From NCBI GenBank assembly GCA_002388905.1, contig DGNJ01000068.1, forward strand, positions 1,846 through 19,282: DNA of 17,437 nucleotides, given 5' to 3'. Both the position numbers and the translations under genes were made by a program. Position 1 is the stretch's first letter, and each line of letters begins with the position of its first letter. Origin of the DNA: Cellvibrionales bacterium UBA4495 (lineage in GTDB: Bacteria; Pseudomonadota; Gammaproteobacteria; Pseudomonadales; Porticoccaceae). The notes below the pieces were generated by a model. The model was not told the DNA's origin. It did not search any database and worked only from the letters and a program-made list of their open reading frames with translations. Shown here piece by piece: positions 7,620 through 15,834 of this stretch.

Positions 7620-8172
7620 GTTAGGTCTCCTCTGACGGGAAAATCGTGGTTACCGGTTGCTCGGATTGACCGCGACGTGCAGTCGAGCCAGCGGGTGCCG
7701 TTTGTTTCCGCGTGCTGGGGCAGAGTGTTCTGGAGAGTATCGATATCCCCGATATTGTATTTTGAACCCTCGCGTCGGAACTGTATGTACGGTGTCGCAC
7801 CCTCGACGCTACGAGTGGGCGATCGCCCATTTTCGGTGGAAACCATTGCCTTTGTGAGCGCCCGCCGGGCTCACCGTGCATTCTGATCAGGCACATTCTC
7901 AGACTGGCACGACAGAAACGATCAGCCACTCCTGACCGGCATCCACCGCCGTGGCGATAACTCTCCGGCAAAACCCTTACGAATCAGAATAAGTGGAGTT
8001 TCTGGCTGTTAAAAACTATACGAGCTAGACTTTACTATCGAGCACACCCTTTGCTGGCTGCGATCATCGTGGCGATCAACCAACAGTTGTTTTCTTGCTC
8101 CCATGAGCCAGGAATAACTAGGCGGCCTCAAAAAAAGAGTACGAGTTATTTGCCAGGCCAGGAACCTGATTT
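7620..8172. other. intergenic region between divergent desaturase and DUF1993 genes
   Basis: About 550 bases between divergently read genes, so it should carry both promoters. No consensus -35/-10 pair stands out; TACAAT occurs on the minus strand near 7755-7760 but without a fitting -35. A minus-strand frame of 76 codons (7616-7846) ends at a TGA overlapping the desaturase ATG (ATGA). It has no clear ribosome site and resembles no family I know. Confidence 0.4.
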
Positions 8173-8715
8173 ATGACACTGTCCCTCTACGAAGCCTCAG
8201 TTCCGATTTTACAGCCGGGCCTGATTAACCTTGAAAATATTCTTAAGAAAGGGTTAAGGCATTGTCGGGATCACAATATCGACGAATCTATTCTGACTGG
8301 TTACCGCCTTTATCCTGATATGTATACCCTCGACAAACAGGCTCAAACCGCCGTCGATATGGTAAAAATCCTGGCGACCCATTTAGCCGGTATGGATCCC
8401 CCGCAAATCAAGGACAGGAAACCAACCTTTGAAGCCTTGCTGGCCAGGGTGGATGCTGTCCGGCAACTACTGGCCAAAATCGATGCAGAGCAGATCAATG
8501 CCAGTAGCTCCAGGCCCACGTGCTTTGAACTTAATAATTACGAGCTGACATTCCCCTCCGGCGAAAGCTGTCTGCAAAAGTTTATCCTGCCCAATTTCTA
8601 TTTCCATAGCAGCATGGTTTACGCCATCCTTCGCCATAATGGCGTGAAGCTGAGCAAGATCGATTTTCTTGGTAATTTTTGTGATGCAATTACGCCCCTG
8701 TCGCATTCTTCCTGA
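8173..8715 (+). CDS. DUF1993 family protein
   Basis: A 180-residue soluble protein of the DUF1993 family (PF09351), a DinB-like helical bundle family. Visible signatures are LSLYEASVPILQPGLINLENILKK at the N-terminus, YRLYPDMYTLDKQAQTAVD, TFEALLARVD in the middle, and LPNFYFHSSMVYAILRHNGVKLSKIDFLG near the C-terminus. Length and both ends are typical. The molecular function is unknown; several conserved His and Asp positions suggest a possible metal site as in DinB proteins, which is inference. AGGA lies about 10 bases before the ATG. It stands alone, with no co-oriented neighbour within 800 bases. Confidence 0.9.
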   Translation: MTLSLYEASVPILQPGLINLENILKKGLRHCRDHNIDESILTGYRLYPDMYTLDKQAQTAVDMVKILATHLAGMDPPQIKDRKPTFEALLARVDAVRQLLAKIDAEQINASSSRPTCFELNNYELTFPSGESCLQKFILPNFYFHSSMVYAILRHNGVKLSKIDFLGNFCDAITPLSHSS

Positions 8716-8926
8716 GTTGCCTGGCAGAATCACTGCGCATCAGTTGGCGACCTGGTGATCTGTCACGCGGAATTCACGAGGGATACTTGAAATATATAAC
8801 GATATCAAAAGGTTAAAGCCAGAAATTGCTGGCCATTCGGCGGGAGCGCTCCCAAGTATTTTCAGCCTTCGGATCGGCTGGCAGGCGCCAACGACCGGGA
8901 ACCGCCGGTTTCAAGGCCGGGGCAGA
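8716..8926. other. intergenic region with a 12-bp palindrome
   Basis: This 211-base gap between convergent genes contains the perfect palindrome GGGAGCGCTCCC (8842-8853) and a weak stem CAGCC/GGCTG near 8864-8881. Read on the minus strand, that stem is followed by AAAATACTT. It could be a poor terminator for the small minus-strand gene. Nothing else is supported. Confidence 0.35.
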
Positions 8927-9136
8927 TCAACGCCTGATTGCTTCGGGGCAGCACCAGAAGCAGCCAACCACCTGTTCATGAGTCTTTTCGGCTTCCTTCA
9001 GGGCCTCTTTCCAATCGTCGTGCTCTCCCAATTCCTGCGGGGCATTCGAACCGCACAGGCTTTTGCAGGAAGCGGAGTGGATAACATGCATTCCATTACA
9101 AAGCGGGTCTTTATCGATAAAGTATGTCGAAACCAT
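8927..9136 (-). CDS. small Cys/His-rich protein of unknown function
   Basis: A 69-residue protein with six Cys (13, 24, 28, 59, 62, 63) and two His (17, 20). The pattern is G-x-H-x-x-H-x-x-x-C-x-x-L near the start, then LGEH, then A-x-x-x-A, then G-C-x-x-C near the end. This pattern recurs in short uncharacterised bacterial proteins (YxV..GxHEVHxxxCxxLP...LG.F..C..A...A......NGCYxC), which is why I take it as real despite a weak ribosome site (GGGG about 8 bases before the ATG). The Cys/His spacing suggests a small metal-binding (zinc-ribbon-like) or disulfide fold; that is inference. It has no signal peptide. Confidence 0.6.
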   Translation of the reverse strand: MVSTYFIDKDPLCNGMHVIHSASCKSLCGSNAPQELGEHDDWKEALKEAEKTHEQVVGCFWCCPEAIRR

Positions 9137-9520
9137 AAAAACGCCCCGGTTGCTGGATTACTACCATTGACAACCAAATAGCTGATTAGTTTTGGGTTTA
9201 CCGTAGTTTTGCCTCTTTTTTTATAGCAGGAACCCAAGGGGCAGGTCTGTGATCGGGCTCAGTGGCTGTTACAGTCGGCATGTCATGGCCGATCCTATGG
9301 CTTTCCCTCCGGCCGCACACAGCCTGCAAGGGGAGGCATTCGTTGGTGTTGTTAGCTGTACCCAACAGCGCATATCATAGGGAGTTGCAGCGCCATTATT
9401 GGCGTATAACCCGGACCAGGGCGGGCTTCGTATCAATGCCGGGTAAATTCGCGGGACGAACTCGAGGAGCAGGACTTCCGCAAACCTGGCTCATAAAAGA
9501 CAGAAGGCTTATAAAACTCC
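9137..9520. other. divergent upstream region of the c-di-GMP operon
   Basis: A 384-base region between the small minus-strand gene and the HD-GYP gene. It contains a short hairpin CGCCA-TTAT-TGGCG (9391-9404) that directly abuts TATAAC (9405-9410), a good -10 match without a well-spaced -35. A TTGACA is present at 9167-9172 without a clear -10. No c-di-GMP riboswitch (GEMM) signature was recognised. Confidence 0.35.
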
Positions 9521-10771
9521 ATGAGAGAATCGAGATTCGCCAAAGTCCCTGTCAGCGAACTACGGCTGGGCATGTATATTGTCGAGCTGGATCGTCCCTG
9601 GCTGGAGACGCCGTTTCTTATTCAGGGTTTCGTCCTGAAGAGAACGGAAGACCTGGAAATCATCAGGGACATCTGCAATCACGTCTATATCGATACCCAG
9701 CGAAGCGTCAAATACGGCAAAATGCCTGCCGATTATTCCCGACCCAAGGCGAAGACAAATGCGCTGACACAGGAAAAACTCCAGGAGTTGTTTTCGACCA
9801 GGATCAGGAAATACTCGGACAGCAACAGTTTCGACGATGAAGTGGTCGGCGCCCAGAAAGTCTACGCCGACTACGAGGAACTGGTCGCGAATCTCTACGA
9901 CGGCTTCAAGATCAACCAGAGCGTCAACCTTTCCAGTGTCAAGGGTACGGTAAACGGGATCGTCGAAAGCGTGATCCGCAATCCCGATGCCTGCATGCTG
10001 CTCGCCAAACTCAAGCGCAAAGGGGATTACAACTACAATCACGCCATCGGCTCATCCATATGGGCAGCCTCTTTGGGCCGGCAGCTCGGCCTGCCAAAGC
10101 CCAATATCATCAGCATGGCGACCGGCGCCCTGCTGATCGACGTGGGGAAATTGCATCTCTCCGACCGCCTGCTGAACAAAATTACGCCCCTTAGCCGCGA
10201 GGAATACGCACTGGTTAAGACACATGTCCAGCACGGCGTGGAAATGATCGCAAAGTCGCGGGAAAACGATCCGGTGGTGCTTCAAATGGTTAAACACCAT
10301 CACGAGCGCCATAACGGTGCCGGCTACCCCGACGGCCTCAAAGGCAGCGATATCCCGATCTACGGCCGCATAGCGGGCCTCGTCGACTGCTACGACGCCC
10401 TCATCAGCGACAAGCCCTACAGGATCGGCCTGCCGCCCAGCGAAGCGGTCAAGGAACTTTACAAGGTCCGGGATATCGATTTTCAATCAGCCCTGATCGA
10501 GGAGTTCATTCAGTCAATCGGCATATACCCCGCCGGCTCCCTGGTGGAGCTGACATCCGGCGAGGTGGGCATAGTCGTTTCCGAGCACAGGCGCCGGAGA
10601 CTGCGACCAAAACTCCTCATTATCCTCGATGCCGAAAAGACACCGCTGGACCACAAAAAATACCTGGATCTTTTTGAAACAAAGGAAGACCAATCCGGGA
10701 ACCTTCTCGAGATAAAACGAAGCGTCACCGCCGGCGAGTACGGTATCGACCTGGATAATATTCTTATATAA
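9521..10771 (+). CDS. DUF3391 / HD-GYP domain protein with altered HD motif
   Basis: A 416-residue cytosolic protein. DUF3391 (PF11871) spans about 6-130 (VPVSELRLGMYIVELDRPW, then FLIQGFVLK). An HD-GYP domain, the family of c-di-GMP phosphodiesterases, spans about 145-335. A C-terminal tail of ~80 residues contains a beta-rich segment (SLVELTSGEVGIVV). HD-GYP landmarks are His174, His235 (KTHVQHG), His259/His260 (KHHHE), GAGYP at 266-270, and Asp289 in DCYDA. The HD pair itself is Ile206-Asp207 (LLIDVGK), so one canonical metal ligand His is missing. Activity may be reduced, or it may act as a c-di-GMP sensor. No good Shine-Dalgarno is seen (AGAAGG at 13 bases). It is the first gene of an operon with the GGDEF-EAL gene, 23 bases downstream. 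Confidence 0.92.
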   Translation: MRESRFAKVPVSELRLGMYIVELDRPWLETPFLIQGFVLKRTEDLEIIRDICNHVYIDTQRSVKYGKMPADYSRPKAKTNALTQEKLQELFSTRIRKYSDSNSFDDEVVGAQKVYADYEELVANLYDGFKINQSVNLSSVKGTVNGIVESVIRNPDACMLLAKLKRKGDYNYNHAIGSSIWAASLGRQLGLPKPNIISMATGALLIDVGKLHLSDRLLNKITPLSREEYALVKTHVQHGVEMIAKSRENDPVVLQMVKHHHERHNGAGYPDGLKGSDIPIYGRIAGLVDCYDALISDKPYRIGLPPSEAVKELYKVRDIDFQSALIEEFIQSIGIYPAGSLVELTSGEVGIVVSEHRRRRLRPKLLIILDAEKTPLDHKKYLDLFETKEDQSGNLLEIKRSVTAGEYGIDLDNILI

Positions 10772-10794
10772 CCTGAGACCATACGAGAAAAGCC

Positions 10795-12060
10795 ATGCTA
10801 CCGGGAAGCGATACCAACTGGCACCTTTTTTTCCAGCGGCTTTCGGAGGAAATCGAATCAGCCAAAGACAGTAAAAAACGCATCGCGGTTTTTGTCGTCG
10901 ACATAGTCTTTTTCCATATTTATAACATCAAATTCGGGTTTGAACGGGGTGAGGAAATCGTTGCCGACACGATCAACAGGCTTGACGAAAACCTCAACAG
11001 GGTCCAGGCCATCGAAAGACTCAGCCCCCACCAGATCGGCATTGTCATCAGCGATGTGGCGGTTCCGGAGCTTTTGCACCTCGGCGCCGAAAAGATCATC
11101 GACTCTCTGGCGAATCCGCTGGTGATCGGGGATGACGAAATCCCGGTCGACGTGGCGGTCGGCGTTGCGTTGTATCCGGACCACGGACACAAGGCAGAGA
11201 ATCTGCTGGGCGGCGCGTTCGCATCCCTGGAATCCGCCAGGCGGCAGAATACCGGTTATGGCATCGCATCTACTTCCGGCAATCATGACGGTTCCGACTC
11301 CTGGGAGCTGGAAAACGACTTGAAGCAGGCGCTGGAGGAAGACCGGCTGCTTCTCAACTACCAACCCAAAGTCGATCTTTCAACCGGGAACACATTCTCT
11401 TTCGAGGCGCTGATGCGCTGGAAGCATATCAATGATGAATACGTGTCGCCGGCCAGCTTTATCCCCCTGGCCGAAACCTCTTACCTTATTTACGATCTCA
11501 CCGAGTGGTGCATTAACACGGCGCTTCGCGAAATGGCCGAACCGCTCCAAAACAATGGGGATTTGTCCGTGGCAATCAATTTGTCCGCAAATATTATTTA
11601 CGACCCGTCGATAATCACGACAGTAAAGTCGGCACTGGAAATCTGGGGTGTCAACCCCGAGCAACTGATTCTCGAAGTCACCGAGAGCGCGCTGATGAAG
11701 AATCAGGAGCTGTGCTTCAGGAACCTACAGCTTTTGCGTGATACCGGCGCGAAAATATCAATTGACGATTTTGGTACGGGTTATTCGTCGCTGGCATACT
11801 TCAAGACCATACCCGCCGATGAACTCAAGATCGACCAATCCTTTATTCGCTCCATGGCGAGCAATAGCGATGATTCCAAGATCGTTGACTCGATCATTAA
11901 CCTCTCCCATAAATTCGGGCTGAAGGTGGTTGCCGAAGGCGTGGAGGACGTGGAAACGCTGAACCTGGTCTCCGACATGGGGTGCGACGCGGCCCAGGGC
12001 TACTATATTTCCAGGCCACTGGACTTCACGCTGTTCGAGGAATGGCTCGCCAATAAGTAA
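10795..12060 (+). CDS. GGDEF-EAL protein with degenerate GGDEF, probable c-di-GMP phosphodiesterase
   Basis: A 421-residue cytosolic protein. The GGDEF-like domain is at about 10-155; its signature is replaced by S-P-H-Q-I at 77-81 (after Arg75), so cyclase activity is not expected. The EAL domain is at about 172-418 and looks catalytically complete: E204 of EAL, N262 (INLS), E294 and E297 (LEVTE), D324-D325 (IDDFGTGYSSL), K345 (ELKID), E381 (VVAEGVE), Q401 (QGYY). It should hydrolyse c-di-GMP to pGpG with Mg2+ or Mn2+. No membrane segment, PAS or receiver domain is present, so input may come through the GGDEF-like domain (in some such proteins it binds GTP) or from the HD-GYP partner. The start ATG at 10795 has only a weak GAGA-type site, consistent with coupling to the upstream gene. 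Confidence 0.94.
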   Translation: MLPGSDTNWHLFFQRLSEEIESAKDSKKRIAVFVVDIVFFHIYNIKFGFERGEEIVADTINRLDENLNRVQAIERLSPHQIGIVISDVAVPELLHLGAEKIIDSLANPLVIGDDEIPVDVAVGVALYPDHGHKAENLLGGAFASLESARRQNTGYGIASTSGNHDGSDSWELENDLKQALEEDRLLLNYQPKVDLSTGNTFSFEALMRWKHINDEYVSPASFIPLAETSYLIYDLTEWCINTALREMAEPLQNNGDLSVAINLSANIIYDPSIITTVKSALEIWGVNPEQLILEVTESALMKNQELCFRNLQLLRDTGAKISIDDFGTGYSSLAYFKTIPADELKIDQSFIRSMASNSDDSKIVDSIINLSHKFGLKVVAEGVEDVETLNLVSDMGCDAAQGYYISRPLDFTLFEEWLANK

Positions 12061-12117
12061 CTCATTGCTGAAGTACCGATCGCGCTGGCGGATCACGCGT
12101 CAATCGCCTGCATAGAA

Positions 12118-14043
12118 TCAGTGGTAATCGTTACTTTCCCCCAACTGCTCCCGCACACGCTGAATCAGGTCCGATTTGCGATAGGGCTTGTTGAGCACGG
12201 CCGTTTCGGCGGGCAGGCGGCCGCGCTTGGCGATGGCTTCCAGCGCATAACCCGATGTCAGGAGGATTTTTATATCCGGCTGGATTCTTTCGGCGCGCTC
12301 GGCCAGTTCCCAGCCATTGATATCCCCCGGCATAACAATGTCGGTAAAAAGCAGGTCATAGGGGCCGTCTTCCCCCAGCCGGTTGAGAGCCTCGTGACCA
12401 TCCACTGCCGTGCCCACTCTATAGCCCAGAGATTCGAGGGAAGCGATGGCAAAGGCGCGAACGAAAGGGTCATCCTCAGCCACCAGAATCCGGAATCCGC
12501 TGGATTCGGGAAGTTCTTCCGTTTCCTGTTCGGTTGCCGATGTGGACTTTCCTTTGGCGGCGGGCAGATACAATCTCACGGTGGTGCCCAGTCCGGGTTC
12601 ACTGTAGATGGTCACATGCCCGCCCGACTGTTTGACGAACCCATAAACCATGCTGAGTCCCAGGCCGCTGCCCTTGCCCACCTCCTTGGTGGTGAAAAAC
12701 GGCTCGAACACATGTTCGATCGTTTCCCTCGGCATTCCTTCGCCATCGTCGGTGACCGTCAGCATCACATAGTCGCCGGGCCGTACTTCCGGGTGCATGT
12801 AGTGATAGTTATCCTCCAGGGGCAGGTTACCCGCGGCAATGGTCAGTGAACCGCCCGCCGGCATCGCGTCCTGGGCGTTAAGGCCCAGATTCAGGATGGA
12901 GGCCTCAAGTTGGGCGGGGTCGACCACCACCGGCCAGAGATCGTCCGCAGGCTCCGTGCGCAACCCGATGTCGGCGCGCAGCGTACGCCGCAACAGCGCT
13001 TCCATGTCGGCAATCAACTTACGGCAGTCAGTCTCCACCGGCTGCAGGGTCTGACGGCGGCTGAAGGCGAGCAGACGCTGGGTGAGATCCGCGCCCCGTT
13101 CCCCCGCCCGGAGCATCATATCCACCGTTTCGCGAAGGTCGGGACGCGCTTTCAGTGATTCGCTCAAGCGTTCGGCATTGCCGATAATCACCGTCAACAG
13201 ATTATTGAAGTCGTGGGCGATACCGCCGGCGAGCTGACCCACGGTCTCCATTTTCTGGGCCTGGATCAGCTGCTCTTCGGTTCGCTTCCGCTCGGAGATA
13301 TCATGGATAATGCCCACGAAACCGGGACCGTCCTCCTGGCTGATTTCACCCACGGAAAGTTCCATCGGGAAGGTGGAACCATCCTTGCGGCGCCCTTCCA
13401 CCTCGCGACCTATGCCGATAATCCTCGCCTCGCCGGTTTCGTGATAACGCCTGAGGTAATCGTCGTGCTCCCGGCGGTAGGGCTCGGGCATCAGTAAACG
13501 GACATTCTGCCCTATGACTTCGTCCGCATGGTAGCCGAAAAGGCGCTCGCAGGCCGGATTGAACATCTGCACGGTGCCGATATTGTCGATCAGGATCACG
13601 CCATCCACCGCCGTGTCCACCACCGCACGGAGGCGGCCTGCCGCCTCCCGCGCCTCCTGCTCCTGGCGCTTGAGCCGACTCAGGTCGTGAACGATTCCCA
13701 CAAAAACCGAACTGCCGTTCTCGAGCTTTTCGCCCACAGACAAATGCATGGGAAATACCGATCCGTCCTTGCGCCGCCCCTGCACTTCCCGGCCAATGCC
13801 GATAATGCGCGGCACGCCGGTTTGCCTGTAGCGCTTCAGGTACTGATCGTGCTCTGACCGGTAGGGCTCGGGCATCAGCATGCTGACATTCTGACCGAGC
13901 ATCTCATCGGCCCCGTAGCCGAACAATCGCTCGCAGGCCGGATTGACCCTGAGGACAGCGCCCTCCTCATTGATCAGAATCATCCCGTCCACCGCCGTAT
14001 CCACCAGGGTCTGCAGGCGGGCAGCATCATCGATATTGTTCAT
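12118..14043 (-). CDS. hybrid sensor histidine kinase, PAS-PAS-HisKA-HATPase-REC (FixL-like)
   Basis: A 641-residue soluble hybrid kinase. Two very similar FixL-type PAS domains lie at about 8-122 and 136-252; each repeats [30 protein letters not shown] and GRRKDGS. Aligned with rhizobial FixL, the proximal heme His is present in both (H65, H193), as is the distal-side Arg at +20 (R85, R213). HisKA follows with the phospho-acceptor His277 in [11 protein letters not shown]. HATPase_c has N389 (N box), DDGEGM at 432-437, FEPFFTTK and GSGLGL at 458-463. A C-terminal receiver has E523-D524-D525, phospho-acceptor Asp568, Thr596 and Lys619. There is no membrane segment. The DNA-binding or effector partner is not in the window. 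The ribosome site is weak. It is convergent with the c-di-GMP operon. Confidence 0.95.
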   Translation of the reverse strand: MNNIDDAARLQTLVDTAVDGMILINEEGAVLRVNPACERLFGYGADEMLGQNVSMLMPEPYRSEHDQYLKRYRQTGVPRIIGIGREVQGRRKDGSVFPMHLSVGEKLENGSSVFVGIVHDLSRLKRQEQEAREAAGRLRAVVDTAVDGVILIDNIGTVQMFNPACERLFGYHADEVIGQNVRLLMPEPYRREHDDYLRRYHETGEARIIGIGREVEGRRKDGSTFPMELSVGEISQEDGPGFVGIIHDISERKRTEEQLIQAQKMETVGQLAGGIAHDFNNLLTVIIGNAERLSESLKARPDLRETVDMMLRAGERGADLTQRLLAFSRRQTLQPVETDCRKLIADMEALLRRTLRADIGLRTEPADDLWPVVVDPAQLEASILNLGLNAQDAMPAGGSLTIAAGNLPLEDNYHYMHPEVRPGDYVMLTVTDDGEGMPRETIEHVFEPFFTTKEVGKGSGLGLSMVYGFVKQSGGHVTIYSEPGLGTTVRLYLPAAKGKSTSATEQETEELPESSGFRILVAEDDPFVRAFAIASLESLGYRVGTAVDGHEALNRLGEDGPYDLLFTDIVMPGDINGWELAERAERIQPDIKILLTSGYALEAIAKRGRLPAETAVLNKPYRKSDLIQRVREQLGESNDYH

Positions 14044-14190
14044 TTTTTACTGTTACCGGCAATGACTTGATGTCCGATGATCAGTCTAGTTCGCCGTTTT
14101 GCCCCCTTCAATATATCCAAAACCCGGCAACCCCGTTCTGAGAACCAGCCGACCGCCGGCCTTGCCGGTTGGTTTGAAAAGCACCGGTGG

Positions 14191-14679
14191 CTATTTGCCG
14201 GTCGCTTTCTCGGACGGGTAATAGGATATATAGGAGGGTCCCGCGTAGGCCTCGAGTTCGTACTGGTCCTGGAGAAAGGCCACCAGGTCGCTCAGTTGCG
14301 CCACAGTCAGGATTTCGTTGTAGTTGCGCATTTCGGACACACCCTCCTTCGAATACGGCGCGGTCCGATAATATCGGGATATTTTGTGGGAGGGATTGAT
14401 CACGGAAGTGACCAGTTCGCCGTAGGTCGAGATTCGCGTGGTTTTCCCGCCTATGGTCACCGTCATCAGCGGCTCGACACGGGTTCGCAAATCCTCGCGT
14501 CCGGCAACCTGGTGGCAGTCGTTGCAGTGCAACCGGACGAATGCCTCCTCGCCGGCCTGCGGATCGCCTTCGGGGAGCACCAGGCCGCGCCCGGATTTGG
14601 GGTCCTGACCACAGCCGGCCATAAACAGACCCGCCAGGCAAAGCAACACGGCCCCATGGATTGCAGTTCGATAAGCCAT
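14191..14679 (-). CDS. lipoprotein cytochrome c (single CXXCH)
   Basis: A 162-residue exported protein. The signal peptide ends in FMAGC, with Cys23 the likely lipidated residue, so the protein is probably anchored in a periplasm-facing membrane. One heme-c site is C52-N-D-C55-H56 in RLHCNDCHQVAG. Met117 (SEMRNYNEILT) is the likely sixth ligand, followed by the typical C-terminal helix AQLSDLVAFLQDQYEL. This is a class I monoheme cytochrome c. The electron partner is not identifiable. A GGGAG lies 8 bases before the ATG. It lies 147 bases upstream of the hybrid kinase on the same strand and 159 bases downstream of the phosphoesterase. Confidence 0.9.
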   Translation of the reverse strand: MAYRTAIHGAVLLCLAGLFMAGCGQDPKSGRGLVLPEGDPQAGEEAFVRLHCNDCHQVAGREDLRTRVEPLMTVTIGGKTTRISTYGELVTSVINPSHKISRYYRTAPYSKEGVSEMRNYNEILTVAQLSDLVAFLQDQYELEAYAGPSYISYYPSEKATGK

Positions 14680-14838
14680 TTAAGTGTCTCCCGCCAGAAT
14701 AGTTTGACACAGCACCCGCGCTTTTTTTGCCGTTCGGGTCAGCATAAACCCAATTAATGGACCGTACCACGGGCAGGACGAGACACCCGGGCAATACCGG
14801 ATGACAGATTTTCCGATGCCAGCCGCATCCGCATCCGC

Positions 14839-15801
14839 TCAGTGCCGCGATGCCGCAGACCCCGGCACCCAGAGAAAATTATCCGGATCCAGGATCGATT
14901 CCCCCTGCCAGCGGTAGGCACAGAGGATACCGTGACTCTGGTAGCTTTGCCCCCGGGTCGCGGCGATACTGTAATCCAGACAGGCAATATGGGGAGTCAG
15001 CGGCGCCGGCGTACCGCTAAGCCAGTAATGCCCCACGAACAGGGGTTTGTCGCCGGCGTATTCCGGGACAATATCCTCGACAATGGGCTCGTGGGGTATG
15101 GATTCGATCACCTCCGGTGGCACGATCGCCAGGTCCCGGTAGGTAATGCCCTCAGCGTCCCACCACTGGATACGGACATTGCGGCGAAAATGCCCGTCGG
15201 CATCCGCGAACTCGCTATCGGCGGGGAGCCGCACTTCCGGTCCCTTAAGGATATTTTCCACGGCCTCATTGCTTTTTGTTCCCTTGCGGTGCAGCTCCGG
15301 CCAGGCTTTCGGCAGAACGCGACCGCCGGCATCGAGGCAGCCCGCCAGGTTGTCCAGGTGGCCAGGGTGCCAACAGGCGTGAACCACCCGCAACCCGTCC
15401 AGATCAAGGTACAGGGGCAGTGTCTTGAACCAGTCGATTATTTCCCGGTGGCGGCGGGAGTTTTCACCCACCTGATCGAGAAACTCCCGGTGCTGGCGCC
15501 TGTTCTTTTCACTGCGCGGCCGCAGAGTCTGCCCGGGGTTGTCCGGATGCGGGGTATCCCAGCCCACGGCATTGAATTCATGGTTACCCATCACCGCCAG
15601 CGCCTGACCGGCTTCCACCATGGTCCGGGCAATGCGAACGGTTTCCACCTGTTCGGGTCCCCGATCGATAAAATCACCGAGAAAAATCACTTTGCGTCCG
15701 GGGTGTCGCCAGATGCCGTCACGCTCGACGTAGCCGAGCTTGTTGAGCAGCATTTTTAACGGTGTGGCATAACCGTGGATGTCGCCAATCAAATCGTACA
15801 T
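14839..15801 (-). CDS. calcineurin-like metallophosphoesterase (ApaH/PrpE-like)
   Basis: A 320-residue soluble metallophosphoesterase (PF00149). Family motifs in order are GDIHG at 6-10 (D7, H9), GDFIDRGP at 42-49 (D43), GNHE at 72-75, His141 (VVHACW) and GHYW at 257-260 (His258). These supply the two-metal site. The insert at 80-130 is charged and helical. Overall it resembles bis(5'-nucleosyl)-tetraphosphatase/serine-threonine phosphatase-like proteins of bacteria; the substrate cannot be assigned. The ATG at 15801 follows AGGG at about 5 bases. It lies 33 bases after the class II cytochrome gene, so the two are probably co-transcribed. Confidence 0.9.
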   Translation of the reverse strand: MYDLIGDIHGYATPLKMLLNKLGYVERDGIWRHPGRKVIFLGDFIDRGPEQVETVRIARTMVEAGQALAVMGNHEFNAVGWDTPHPDNPGQTLRPRSEKNRRQHREFLDQVGENSRRHREIIDWFKTLPLYLDLDGLRVVHACWHPGHLDNLAGCLDAGGRVLPKAWPELHRKGTKSNEAVENILKGPEVRLPADSEFADADGHFRRNVRIQWWDAEGITYRDLAIVPPEVIESIPHEPIVEDIVPEYAGDKPLFVGHYWLSGTPAPLTPHIACLDYSIAATRGQSYQSHGILCAYRWQGESILDPDNFLWVPGSAASRH

Positions 15802-15834
15802 GAGGCCCTGCTGTGCTCCCGGACTGACAAAAAG

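Noticed and set aside
7616..7846. 76-codon minus frame whose stop overlaps the desaturase start codon (ATGA)
   Set aside because: The overlap hints at coupling, but the start has no fitting ribosome site and the protein resembles nothing known; more likely chance.
9137..9520. Possible c-di-GMP riboswitch ahead of the c-di-GMP operon
   Set aside because: No GEMM-type conserved core or tetraloop/receptor pattern could be found.
9262..9840. Plus frame of 192 codons upstream of and into the HD-GYP gene
   Set aside because: It overlaps the DUF3391 coding part in another frame and has no family resemblance.
12121..12849. Long plus-strand frames across the histidine kinase, phosphoesterase and cytochrome genes
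   Set aside because: They are antisense shadows of genes with clear domains and catalytic motifs on the minus strand.
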